Shown here: piece after piece, positions 11,120 to 20,473 of the stretch
Layout: the number at the start of each line of letters is the position of its first letter
How positions within the stretch are numbered: the stretch's first letter is position 1
Assembly: GCA_026874595.1 (NCBI GenBank)
Contig: CM049319.1
Span: forward strand, 40,963,973 to 41,027,972
Reading direction: 5' to 3'
DNA: 64,000 nt
Source: Sipunculus nudus
Taxonomy: Eukaryota; Annelida; Sipuncula; Golfingiida; Sipunculidae
Made by a program: the position numbers and the translations under genes
The notes under the pieces: generated by a model
What the model was told of the DNA's origin: nothing
Databases searched by the model: none
Seen by the model: the letters and a program-made list of their open reading frames with translations, nothing else

Positions 11120-11571
11120 TGTCACCAGAAAATCGGTGACAATATGTACGGTGTTTTGTATCATAGTTTAACGAAGTCTGTTCTCTATTGATATTGACGT
11201 GAAGCGTCATCCTAAAGCGTTGACAGGTCTTGATTGTATATATATTGTGTATTCTTGTATGAAATCCAATCGGCTGTCAGCTGATTTATGTGTCACGCAT
11301 TGCGTGTATTACTTCTGGTATGTGGGTCGCCATGGTGACGCTAGCAGTCATACTAGATCACATATATCCTTATACGGGACACTTGAGCCATAAGCCAATC
11401 AGAGAACCGGATCGCCGTACACAGTGCACAGGGATTGTGACGTGAGAGTTCAGGGGGAGACGCGGGACGCTGCGGGGGTTGGGTCTGGATGCTTGAAGAG
11501 GCAGCACGCACGCACGGCAGAAGGAACATTGACACGCTTAAACCCACCAGGAACGGCATAGAAGCAAGCTT
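11120..11571 (+). mobile_element. Element A 3' LTR, matching only the first ~460 bp of the 5' side
   Basis: Matches 4614-5073 from TGTCAC to AAGCTT with roughly a dozen substitutions and a shorter TA run. It is followed at once by ACCCAG and then LTR-B sequence. The 5074-5766 portion of the presumed 5' LTR is missing. Confidence 0.8.
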
Positions 11572-11659
11572 ACCCAGTACGGTTCCCATAGCAACGCCCA
11601 GGGCTTGGGCCTATCACGAATAAGAATGCCTACCACATGATAAACAGATACATGTAACA
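11572..11659 (-). mobile_element. LTR-B copy 1, fragment 3 (start of element B 3' LTR)
   Basis: Matches 17236-17322 of the intact copy: GGTTCCCATAGCAACGCCCA, CACGAAT, ATAAACAGATACATGTAACA. The last seven bases TGTAACA are the LTR terminus. The next bases are a 14-C run, i.e. a G-rich purine tract on the minus strand. Confidence 0.88.
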
Positions 11660-11793
11660 CTCCCCCCCCCCCCCCTGTAAGAAAAAAGAAAGTTTTCTAA
11701 AAAACTCTTCTTGCGATCACAATCACTAAATTGTTACAACATTTCAAAACCATCTTAATTACAACATCACATAAACATCTTGTTTACAACATT
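11660..11793 (-). other. Element B polypurine tract and 3' untranslated region
   Basis: The plus-strand C run at about 11662-11675 is a poly-G purine tract on the minus strand, immediately before the LTR start, as required for plus-strand priming. The rest is AT-rich with repeated ACAACATTTC words. Confidence 0.65.
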
Positions 11794-12200
11794 TCATAAA
11801 CATCTCGATAAGCAATCAGCAAGTACATTGTCTTTCCCTTTAATGTGTCTGATTCCAAGGTTGTAATCCTGTAAAAACAAACTCCATCTCAACAATCTTT
11901 GATTTTTACACTTCAACTTGTTCATGAACGTGAGGGGATTGTGATCACTGATTACAATGATAGGCTTGACTGATGAAGTAACATAAACTTCAAAATGTTG
12001 CAATGCCAAAACAAAGCCAAACATTCTTTTTCAGTAGTGGAGTAGTTGTCTCGTTTGCATTAAACTTTCTTGAAAAATAACAAATTGGATGATCTATGCC
12101 ATCAGTGCCTTCTTGTAACAACACAGCACCAGCAGCAGTATCACTAGCATCAACAGCTAACGTAAAGGGTACAGAAAAGTCGAGAGCTGCCAAAACTGGT
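11794..12200 (-). pseudogene. Element B RNase H
   Basis: Two minus frames, joined by a frameshift near 12000, carry the RNase H blocks: TLAVDASDTAAGAVL (first Asp), HPICYFSRKFN, VISDHNPLTFMNK (third Asp) and the terminal KGKDNVLADCLSR. The expected Glu-containing segment (TIEKE type) is degraded to LLKKN. It ends at 11794 just before the polypurine tract, so RNase H is the last pol domain, as in element A. Confidence 0.85.
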
Positions 12201-13010
12201 GAACTTCGCAGAATTGCTTTAAAATTCTGAAATGCATTTTCACACTGAACATTCCATACAAACTTTTGTTTCTTTTAACAATTTAGTTTAAGGTTCAGCT
12301 ACAGCAAAACCATTTGGACAAAACTTTCTGTAGTATCCAACCATACCACGAAAACGCATTATTTGCTGCTGTTTACTGGTCTAGAATATGCAGAAATAGC
12401 ACCTATTTTAGCATCAACAGGTTTAACTTGACCTCGCCCTACAATATGACCCAAAAGTGTTACTTGTGCATGAAAAACTCAGATTTGACTAAGTTGATGG
12501 TCAGACGTGCCTCGCTGAGTCTTTCGAAGAGGTCGCGAACAATTTGCAGATGTTTCTCCCAGGTGCCGCTGTGCACGATGAGGTCATCAATATATGCGTC
12601 GCAGCCCTGAATGTCCTTGACAACCATACGGATGAGGTGCTTGAACGTGGCTGCCAAGTTCTTCATGCCAAACGGCATAATTTTATACTGGTACAGTCCT
12701 TGCGGCGTCACAAATGCGGACACATCTTTCGCTCGTTCTGTCAGCGGAACTTGCCAGAATCCTTTAGCAAGTCAAACTTGGAGACATATCTGGAGCTACC
12801 GACTCTATCAATACAATCATCGATCCTCGGAATCGGGAACGTGTCAGTCTTGGTGACAGAGTTCACTTTTCGATAATCTGTGGACATATGGTAACTTCCA
12901 TCAGGTTTTGGCACAAGAATTCATGGTGAACTCCAGTTACTGTTACTAGGTACAATTAAATCATTGTCCAGGAAATGTTGAACTTCATCTTGTAGATACT
13001 TTTGCTTTTC
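12201..13010 (-). pseudogene. Element B reverse transcriptase
   Basis: The fingers/palm region is broken across frames at 13010-12723 (a DTFPIPRIDDCIDR-like stretch near 12830). An open frame 12723-12460 then carries LYQYKIMPFGMKN, the catalytic YIDD at 12594-12583, and FERLSEARLTINLVKSEF. The connection to RNase H (12459-12200) is frameshifted. The sequence is well diverged from element A, so A and B are different families despite sharing gene order. Confidence 0.88.
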
Positions 13011-13370
13011 TGGATTCAGTCTATAAGAATGCTGCTTGGTTGCTCTTGCCATCGACGTCATGGCACAATATGTTAGTTCCCGTTGGAATGTCACTAAACA
13101 AATGTCTATAATTCTGCAGCAGGTTCTTAAGGTCTTGTTGTTGCAGTGCGGTGAGGAGGGACAGTTTGGCTTCCAGGTTGTTAAGCACGTCTGAGTTTTT
13201 TAATGGTACTATTCCACAATGAATGTCTATATCACACTAACGACCAGTATCTAGCTTAACTGGGTCAGGGTCGGTTTTAACACATTTAACAGCACTATAA
13301 CATTATGTACAACACATGATGTACTACTTCTGTAATAAAATGGTTTCAACATGTTAACATGGCACAGTTA
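13011..13370 (-). other. Element B linker between integrase and reverse transcriptase, degraded
   Basis: Out-of-frame remnants of the segment before reverse transcriptase are visible on the minus strand (words such as LEAKLSLLTALQQQ and DIPTGTN near 13200-13060). No intact frame. Confidence 0.5.
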
Positions 13371-14560
13371 TTTTTTTCATACGCCTATCTGGTGTTAACA
13401 GTATGTAATTTAAAACACTGACTTTCATGTCAACAATGTAAGGACTAAAATACCTAGCTTGCTGAGGTCTACCAGGGATTGGTAGTAAGGCAGGCCAAAA
13501 CGTCCAACTTACAGTGTGCTTTTCATACTTTGTTTTCATTTAAATTTGTGAAGATTTTGGATTAGACTTTTCAATCTCACAAGCAATGTGTAGCTTAGTG
13601 CGAAAGTCTGAGACATACTGCAATAATCTAAGAGAATCAGGATTTTCACACAAGAGTTTTTCTTTAAGCCGTTTTAATGGACGTCACATTGAGTGTCCGA
13701 AAACTAGTTCAAAGGGATTGAAACCAAGGACTCTTTCAAGGATTTCCTGAGAGCAAACAGCAATAGGTGGATTCCTTCATCTCAGTCTTTCTGTGTGTCA
13801 TAATAATAGGTCCTTATCATGTTTTTAATGTCTGGTGAAAATGCTCGAGGGCGCCCTGACTTTCGGGATGGTATGGCGAAGAGCTGTACTGTTTTATACC
13901 TAGCTCAAGCATAACTTGCTGGAATAAGCCAGACATAAAGTTAGACCCTTGGCAAGACTGGACCGATTTTGTTATCCAAACATTGTAAAAATCTTGGTCT
14001 AAGCCTTGACAACACTTGTGGCATTAATTTTGCGCAAAAGTATTGCCTCAGGGAACCTATGCGCATATAATTGTCAGCAAGTATTTATGTCCAGATTTTA
14101 TTTTGGGCAGTGGTCCAACACAACCAACAATAGTCCTACTAAATGGTTCCTCGAAAGCAGGAATAGACCTAAGTCGGGCTTTAGGGGGATTCTGATTGGG
14201 CTTGCCTACCATCTGGCATGTGTGACATGATTTGTACATGTGTACATTTGTGCAAGTATTGTACAACATCTGTCCTGAGATTAGACCAAAAGTGTGTACT
14301 AACTTTCTGATAAGTTTTATTTATACCTAAATGGCCAGACAAAGGAAAGGAACCTCATGTACCATGCAATTTCATTGCGATAGCTTCTTGGCACTACTAT
14401 TGGATGTTTGATGGCCCATTCATCATTAGCGCATACATCAGGTGGTCTCCATTTAGGCATAAGCACTCCATCTTTAACATAGAACCAAACTGCGTTTTGT
14501 GACAGTTCATCTCAAGAAACTGCCCTTGGAAAAAAAAAACATTAAATATCAGGGTCTTTA
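13371..14560 (-). pseudogene. Element B integrase, lying between protease and reverse transcriptase; catalytic Asp lost
   Basis: The zinc-binding CX2C pair is in YKSCHTCQMVGKPNQ (about 14230-14190). The first catalytic position reads TIVGCVGPLP, with Gly where Asp is expected. YLLTIICA follows in the frame 14269-14057. Further blocks occur in broken frames: GSNFMSGLFQQVMLELGI (second-Asp region, about 13950), SSPYHPESQGALEHFHQTLK with the catalytic Glu (about 13890-13830), FNPFELVFGHS, and a C-terminal segment ending in a 61-codon frame 13539-13354. Placing integrase at 14560-13371 and reverse transcriptase at 13010-12200 on the same strand shows the Gmr1-like order independently of element A. 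Confidence 0.85.
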
Positions 14561-15060
14561 TGCTGTTCCGACCTTGAAAATGCTGTACGTGCGAGCCGTT
14601 AAACGAGTCACTAGTGACTCTTAGAGTGTTATTATCTGGACCATTATCCTCATGTGTGTTTCTCATGGCCATAGATCTAGTTACAGCACATGGAGGATAC
14701 AAACCAGGAATTTCCTGATTTTAAGGATAAGTGTCCTGATCAAGTGACGGCTTTTCTGTTCCTATTGATACAGGCTGTACTTTGTAACCTGCAACATCAT
14801 TGCCTATTAGCAACAGAATTCGCATTAAGGGTAAAGTAGTTCTTATTCCCACAGTAATATTCCCAGAAATCAAATCTGACTTTAGATGTACACTGTGAAG
14901 CGAAACTGAAGTGTGCTTGTCTGAAATCACACCATTAACAAGTGCATGTGCACAAGTAAAAGACCTATTAGAAAATGGCGAAGTGTTTGCTCACATGAGA
15001 TTTTGGCCTGAACCAGTGTCCATCAAAATTCTAATAGGGGTAGATTCTGAAAAATAATCA
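14561..15060 (-). pseudogene. Element B retropepsin and downstream linker
   Basis: The active-site motif ILMDTGSG is encoded at about 15027-15004, with the DTG codons at 15020-15012. An in-frame stop follows closely, then the frame 14930-14721 has NITVGIRTTLPLMRILLLIGNDVAG, the conserved hydrophobic/Gly block near the protease C-terminus. The segment 14702-14561 (MYPPCAVTRSMAMRN) matches the linker that leads to the integrase zinc finger in related polyproteins. Confidence 0.82.
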
Positions 15061-15640
15061 CTTGAATGAATGGCTCAAATAACTACTTTATCCTTATTAC
15101 AAACAAACCCCTCATGGGAGTCAACAGAGGAATTTTCCTCAGCAGAATCAAACTTTTGTTTGTAATAAGAGGACCTGGCCACACTTGAAATACTCTCGCA
15201 AGAGTCATAAAAGGACTTAGCCTTATTTAGAGGATACTTCTCACAGGAGTCTTGAAAGGACCTAGCCTTATAAAGTTTTACCCCGCATGCTACGGATTCT
15301 TCTTTGGAGTCAGATGGCACGTTGGCATCCGTAGCATCAAACTCTTGTACTATGCTATGCAAAAATTCTGAAACAAAACCATTTATTTGCAAGTTTCCAG
15401 TAGTCAGATATAAGATGACCTAACCTTATTGCAGTAATTACAGCTTTTCTTTGAAAATGACTAGTCTTTGTTGGACTCAGACAAAGTGGACGTGGACTGA
15501 GGTGTAGCAATGGACTTTGTTGAACTAATTGGATTAATAGTACTGGGTGACTCCGCCTTAAACTTCTTTTGACTCTACTGATATACATTCCTGTTTGTGA
15601 ATGACTGGTTTGATTTCCTAGTGAAGGACATTCAGTGTGT
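15061..15640 (-). pseudogene. Element B nucleocapsid region with degenerate zinc knuckle
   Basis: A knuckle of CX2CX4HX4C type is recognisable only by combining frames near 15445-15405 (CNYC, then GHLISD), with the last Cys replaced by Tyr. The frame 15392-15075 has repeated KARSFQDSCEKYP / KAKSFYDSCESI units, an internal duplication of ~19 residues, before the protease. Confidence 0.6.
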
Positions 15641-16560
15641 TAATGAATAATCATCAGCTAATTGAGCAGCAATGTCGAGTGTTTCAGGACTTTTCTCATC
15701 AAGCAATGTTTTAACATCTGCGTTAATGCAGCACTTAAATTTTTCAAGCAAAATTTACTGGCGCAAATTGTCATAATCTTTCATTACATTTTTAGAACTA
15801 CACCAGCAATCTAACAACTGCTCTTTAGTCCTAGCAAATTCTACATAGGTCTGATCTTTGCACTTTTTCCAATGTCTAAATCTCTGGCGGTAAGCCTCCG
15901 GAACGAACTCATAACCTTTTAGAATTAACCGTTTAACCTGGTCATAGTCAGCAAAGGCTTCTACTGAAAGCTCTGTATATATTTCTCTGGCCTTGCCAGT
16001 CAATACATTTTGTAATAGCTTGGTCCAGTTCTCCTTAGGCCATTTTAAATTTTCAGCTACCTTCTCAAAGTGTAAGAAGTATTTATCAACCCCCTTTTTC
16101 TTGAAGAGACGGGACAAGTCTAATGTGTTTAATATCATCATAACGCAGGGGCAGCATGTAGACCATGGTCTAGTTTAAGTCTTTCTTATTCCAGTCGTGT
16201 TAACTCAATTTCTTTTTCTTTTTCTTTTTCTTTCTCTTTTAATGCTAGCTCATGTTGCATTTCTAACTTTTTTAATTCTAACTGCAGAGTAAGGCTGTCA
16301 TTTTTTTATGTTTCCATTTCACTCTGTTCAATTAAACCTTTACTAACCAGATCTTGCATGATTTTACCAATGGTATAAGGCTTTCTCAAAGCTCTTTTAA
16401 CACCTAACCCTATGTGTTATCCCCAACGCAACAACTGATCTTTTTTTAAACTGTTCAAGTTGATCAGGGTCGGGATCTTCAACAAATGCCTCAGGTTTGA
16501 AATCTGCAATGTTAAAATGTTCAAACAATAAAAAAAAAACACTGAGATAAATCTTGTTTA
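15641..16560 (-). pseudogene. Element B gag: charged coiled coil and capsid
   Basis: An N-terminal block ADFKPEAFVEDPDPDQLE lies near 16510-16440. A low-complexity Lys/Glu coiled coil (ALKEKEKEKEKEIEL type) is encoded by CTTTTT repeats at 16200-16250. The capsid frame 16141-15755 (128 codons) contains VDKYFLHFEKVAENLKWP, LLQNVLTGKAREIYTELS and EAYRQRFRHWKK, typical of metazoan gypsy gag. Element A gag has the same coiled-coil-then-capsid layout. At least two frame breaks are present. Confidence 0.8.
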
Positions 16561-16617
16561 CAATGTATTGTAAAAATGTGTTAAGGTCAAGGCCTAATAA
16601 ATTTTCAAAACTAATAA

Positions 16618-16643
16618 GCCTCCCAGACGGGCCCACAATTTTA
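16618..16643 (-). other. Element B putative primer-binding region
   Basis: Directly inside the 5' LTR the minus strand reads TAAAAT, then TGTGGGCCCGTCTGGGA. Position and GC-rich character fit a primer-binding site. Six spacer bases and the lack of a TGG start make it tentative. The tRNA was not identified. Confidence 0.4.
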
Positions 16644-17322
16644 TGTTACAAATAAGTATAATTTCTTCTTAGAACAATCCTAACATTACAATGCACTAAA
16701 TCAATACAATTACACAATAAAACAACAACAAAAATGTACATCACCAGTGTGTCCGGATCCTAAACTTTGATTTCTGGTTACCACCACTGTCATAATCCAC
16801 AACAAGAGTCATTTAACACAAATAATCCACGTAAATAGTTCAATAAATCTTTCCAGAAAATAGGCGGTTTTAAACTCGAAAACAATGTGTTGTAATCCAA
16901 AAGTGAAGATCTGGTAATAATGCCAAAGGCAAACTTAACACAATCCTTATATTAAGTCTGTATAAAATTCGTTGAAGATCTGTAAGTTCTTCATTTATCG
17001 GAAAGGTCCCAAAAAACACTGACGAGAGAGTCTCACTCTTTCGAGTCCGCTGGTATTTTTTTCTCCGCCGGCTCTACACACAACCCCTATTTCTAGCTTT
17101 TTCACCAGAAGCCAAGAACCTTTCATATTCATGATCATTCCAAAGAACACAACAATAAACACACGCCCATAGTGCATGAACAGACCCGAAAATTCTGGAC
17201 TAAAACAGGCGCTGTGTCTCTACAAGCCAGGGTTGACCCAGTTGGTTCCCATAGCAACGCCCAGGGCTTGAGCATAACACGAATCAGAATGCCTCGCACA
17301 TAATAAACAGATACATGTAACA
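16644..17322 (-). mobile_element. Element B 5' LTR (intact reference copy, lacking ~170 bp present in other copies)
   Basis: Runs from TGTTACA (16644) to TGTAACA (17322) in plus orientation. It aligns with fragments at 1455, 4129, 11572, 33028, 55063 and 60210, and preserves the empty sites used by the Helitron and element A elsewhere. It lacks the TGTTACGGAACC...TTGTTAA block found at the low end of the other copies, probably a deletion between short TGTTA direct repeats. Confidence 0.85.
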
Positions 17323-18300
17323 ATATTTGCAAGTTGAGCTGGAAGAGTCTTTGTAAAAATATGCCACCATTAAAACACCAAAGAGACTATTTCAGTATAA
17401 TCGTCTTCCCTTCCCGATATTCCAGCGCATTGTTGACAACTTGTGACAAAGAATTCCATATGTTTGTGCATATCCATATGACATATTAGTCACCAGAGAA
17501 ACCCAGGAAGCACATAGATCTGAGTAATAAAGAGAGTTCTAAACAGACTATCAGAAGCTGGACTCAGATTGACTAAAGACAAATGTATTTTCATGGCTCC
17601 TGAGGTGACCTACCTCGGTTATCGAATTGACAGTGAGGGACTACATCCTGTTGCAGAAAAGTTCGAGCAGTTGCAATAGCACCTACATCGAAAAACACCA
17701 AAACGCTCAAGAGTTATTTGGGCTGTGTGAACTAATGTGGACGCTTATTAGCTCATCTGTCAATAGAGTTAGCACCGTTGAACCAGTTGCTAAAGAAAAA
17801 ACGCACGTTTTATATTGGGTCCTGACCAGGATGCAGCATTTCGCCTTTGGAAAGAACTGTGAAAGAACTGTTACAGTCATCAACAGTGTTAGTTCACTAG
17901 GACCCTGCAAAAGAACTTGTGATATCTTGCGACGCATCACCATATGACCTCGGAGCAGATCTTGCTCACCGTAACTCTGATGGATCGGAGAGATGGATAA
18001 GTTTTGCATCAAGAACGATTGCCCCTGCTGAAAACATTACTCGCAAATCAGGGAAGAGGCATTGGCGGTTGTGTGGGGTATCAAACAATTTCATTTGTTA
18101 AACTAGTTTGGCCGAAAGTTCACCATCACCAATGATCATAAATCGCTTAAAGGGTTATTCAGAGAAACCAAAGCAGTTCCAGTTATGGCTTCTGGAAGAA
18201 TCCAGAGAAGGGCCTTATCATTTGGTGCCTAAGCAAACTCCTTCAAATACAAGCCAGGAGGGAAATTAGCAAATTCCAAATGCCGAGCAGACTCCCATAA
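17323..18300 (+). pseudogene. Element C reverse transcriptase (C-terminal half) and RNase H
   Basis: Starts in YLQVELEESL, continues through YNRLPFPIFQRIVDNL and the catalytic region, where YDIL replaces the expected DDIL (one Asp lost, about 17475). Then RLTKDKCIFMAPEVTYLGY and GPDQDAAFRLWKEL. RNase H is seen as [16 protein letters not shown] and [16 protein letters not shown] (17920-18040). Later blocks are broken by stops. Abrupt start in the palm domain is best explained by insertion of B. Confidence 0.82.
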
Positions 18301-18559
18301 CCAAATACTCCTACAGAGATTCCTGTACCACATGAGACTGTTTGCCTCATTGAGTTTATGAATACCTCACCATTGATGTCAAATCGATCAGATATTGGAC
18401 AGGTAGAGATAAAAAACTAGCTAGGGTTTGATATATTGTGGAATCCGGTTGGCTAGAGAGCATAGGTCTTGAGGAGGAACTTCGACTTTATTTTGTTAGA
18501 CGTGGAGACCTTTCAAGTCATTTTGGTGAACTTTGGGGATCGCGATCTGTGGTACCCAG

Positions 18560-19760
18560 CCAAGCTAGAGCTTGAGTCACCGAAATGATTCACGAGTCAA
18601 AACCCGGCATCGTATGAATGAAAGCCTTCGCTAGAAAATATATGTGGTGGCCAAAAATAGATTTAGAGTTAGAACGCAAGGCAAGAAACTGTAAGACTTG
18701 CCATGTCAAACAACATTCGCCAGCTGAAGCCTTACTTTACCCATGGATTTATCCTTCATAACCGTGGTCGCGGTTACATGTGGACTATGCCATTTAAGGG
18801 CAAAATGTTGTTAATCATCGTCGATGCATAATCAAAGTGGGTGGAAGTGCATGTCATAGCACGAGATCAGCAGAAGCTACTGTTGAAAAGCTACGAAGCA
18901 GTTTTTCTGTTTTGGGGATACCTGATACCGTAGTGTCAGATAATGACACGTTTTGTGGGAGAAGTGTTACAAAATTAGAAATGAAATTAAACATATGAAA
19001 ACAGCTGCCAGACACCCAGCCTCTAACGGTTTGGCGGTGCGTGCAATTCAGTAAGTGAAAGAAGGTATCAGCAAGATGTCTGAAGGATCCATTGAAACCA
19101 AAGTGTCGAGATTTCTTTTCAATTATCGTAGCATGCCGCATGGCACTTCTGGAAAGACAACCGCGAAACTATTGTTTGGGCGAAAGCTGAAAACCCATTT
19201 AAGTCATATCCATCCAGATATGTCAGAGAAGGTAGAAAAGCAACTGGCAAAACAAAAATATCAGCATGACAAAAAAGCGATTGATAGACAATTATCGGGG
19301 TTGCTGTATGGGTAACAAGTTTTTCTTACGGATTGTGCTGGTTGCCTGGACAGATTCTTCATGAATCCGGACTGGTTTCATATGTAGTCCCGTTGTCAGA
19401 CATGTTCTGTACGTCGACACCAAAGACACATTAGGAGGCGATACACCAGTGCGTCGGTAGACACCCTAGAAATCCAAGAGAAGGTGCCACTATCGTCAAA
19501 AATAGCAGGTCCTTGGTGCCTTGATACTGAAACAGTGACGGACAGCCCGGTTGATAATGGTGTAAACATTGACACATCTGACTTACCTGTACCTAAACCA
19601 CCTGGTGCAGCCCCGGACACTGTGATTTTTACCGATTCAGTCGTAACTGACCATTGACAGCTGAATATTGAGAATAATGTGTCAGATTCTAGCATTACTC
19701 AGTCAGGAACAGCTGGTCCATAGCGCCGTTCTACGCGTTTAAAAAACACTGGAGAAATGG
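18560..19760 (+). pseudogene. Element C integrase and polyprotein C-terminus
   Basis: The HHCC domain (HESKPGIV near 18590, CKTCHVKQH near 18690) precedes LHVDYA with the first catalytic Asp (about 18775) and VSDNDTF (about 18935). The third site reads NGLAVRAIQ (about 19030), with Val where Glu is normal. The open frame 19055-19315 carries FLFNYRSMPHGTSGKTTAKLLFGR, the block after the DDE core. The degraded tail ends near RRSTR (19730-19740). It could not catalyse integration. Confidence 0.82.
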
Positions 19761-19960
19761 AACTTAAAATTCATGTGCAAATATCTGCATATATTACATG
19801 ACGTCCCCGATACTATGCGCTATCTAGCGGCGATATTCGTAACTATCGGTGTATTGGGATATTCACGATTTACATCCGGTCTGAAATGGAAATTGAAAAG
19901 GTGCCGCTATCGTCGGAGATGAAAAGTGAACCTGGGATTAATACTCCTGAAAAGTGAATT

Positions 19961-20473
19961 GTCTCAAGTTCTTTATTAATGTCGAAACATGACAGTTATT
20001 TTAATGCTTCTTAATATAAGAAAAATGGACCCAGAAGCCATCGTAAATGATATCAATTATCGGGCGCGGATCCAGAGGGGGGGGGGGGGGGGGGTCGAGA
20101 CCCCCCCCCCCCCCCGCTCTCAACCAACAACCCTTTTAAGATAATATTTATGCATGACACGCGTTGACCCCCCTGCAAAAATTCCTTGATCTGCGAGTGA
20201 TTATACTATCTCAGCGACTCTCCATTAAATGGGCTAGGTATGTCAAGTTCCTAATGCTTCCATGTATGCAAATCTATAAAAATGACAAGTATGGACGGTG
20301 CCTTTAAGATTTTATTGCAACACTTGATACCCGCTATGTCGTACAGATTTCATTCATGGAGAGTGATATTTTATAACAGTCGGGGAATTGAAATCCATAT
20401 CTATGCGTCGTCATTGACACATAGATAGAAACAACAACGAAAAAGGAATCCCAACTGGTCTTAATGAAAAGCA
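19961..20473. other. Unassigned, with G18/C15 inverted homopolymer
   Basis: Noncoding. Holds GGATCCAGA, then 18 G (20077-20094), TCGAGA, then 15 C (20101-20115), a potential perfect hairpin. Otherwise no repeat was recognised. Confidence 0.5.

Larger units (their letters stand above)
4613..11571 (+). mobile_element. Element A: Gmr1-like Ty3/gypsy retrotransposon inserted in LTR-B
   Basis: Order on the plus strand: 5' LTR, primer-binding site, gag with CCHC knuckle, DSG protease, HHCC and DDE integrase, GPY/F module, reverse transcriptase (YVDD), RNase H, polypurine tract, partial 3' LTR. Integrase lies between protease and reverse transcriptase, the Gmr1-like order. ACCCAG flanks both ends (4607-4612 and 11572-11577), consistent with a target duplication, and both flanks are LTR-B sequence. 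The two LTRs differ by roughly a dozen substitutions over 450 bp by eye. The copy has a stop in gag, frameshifts at gag, protease and reverse transcriptase, and a TGA in the reverse-transcriptase core, so it is not autonomous. Confidence 0.88.
1455..17322 (-). mobile_element. Element B: Ty3/gypsy retrotransposon with Gmr1-like gene order, interrupted by two later insertions
   Basis: Read on the minus strand: 5' LTR 17322-16644, primer-binding region, gag, protease (DTG), integrase, reverse transcriptase (YIDD), RNase H, polypurine tract, then a 3' LTR scattered over 11659-1455. The LTRs start TGTTACA and end with variants of GTAACA. Integrase precedes reverse transcriptase, the order known in Gmr1-like Ty3/gypsy elements and in Ty1/copia but not in ordinary gypsy elements. 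All coding domains carry stops or frameshifts and the first integrase aspartate is replaced by glycine, so the copy is dead. The 3' LTR was entered by a Helitron and by element A. The 5' LTR end abuts element C in mid reverse transcriptase, implying that B inserted into C. Confidence 0.85.
17323..19960 (+). mobile_element. Element C: 5'-truncated Ty3/gypsy retrotransposon, conventional order
   Basis: Begins in mid reverse transcriptase exactly at the outer edge of element B's 5' LTR, then RNase H, then integrase. This is the usual gypsy order and contrasts with A and B. Many stops and shifts. No LTR was recognised at its 3' side; recognisable polyprotein ends near 19760 and the rest is assigned by continuity. 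It belongs to a family clearly different from A and B by motif sequence. Confidence 0.8.

Noticed and set aside
4614-11571. Endogenous retrovirus with envelope gene
   Set aside because: RNase H is followed within ~220 bp by the polypurine tract and LTR; there is no third frame or membrane-protein-like sequence in A, and none in B or C.
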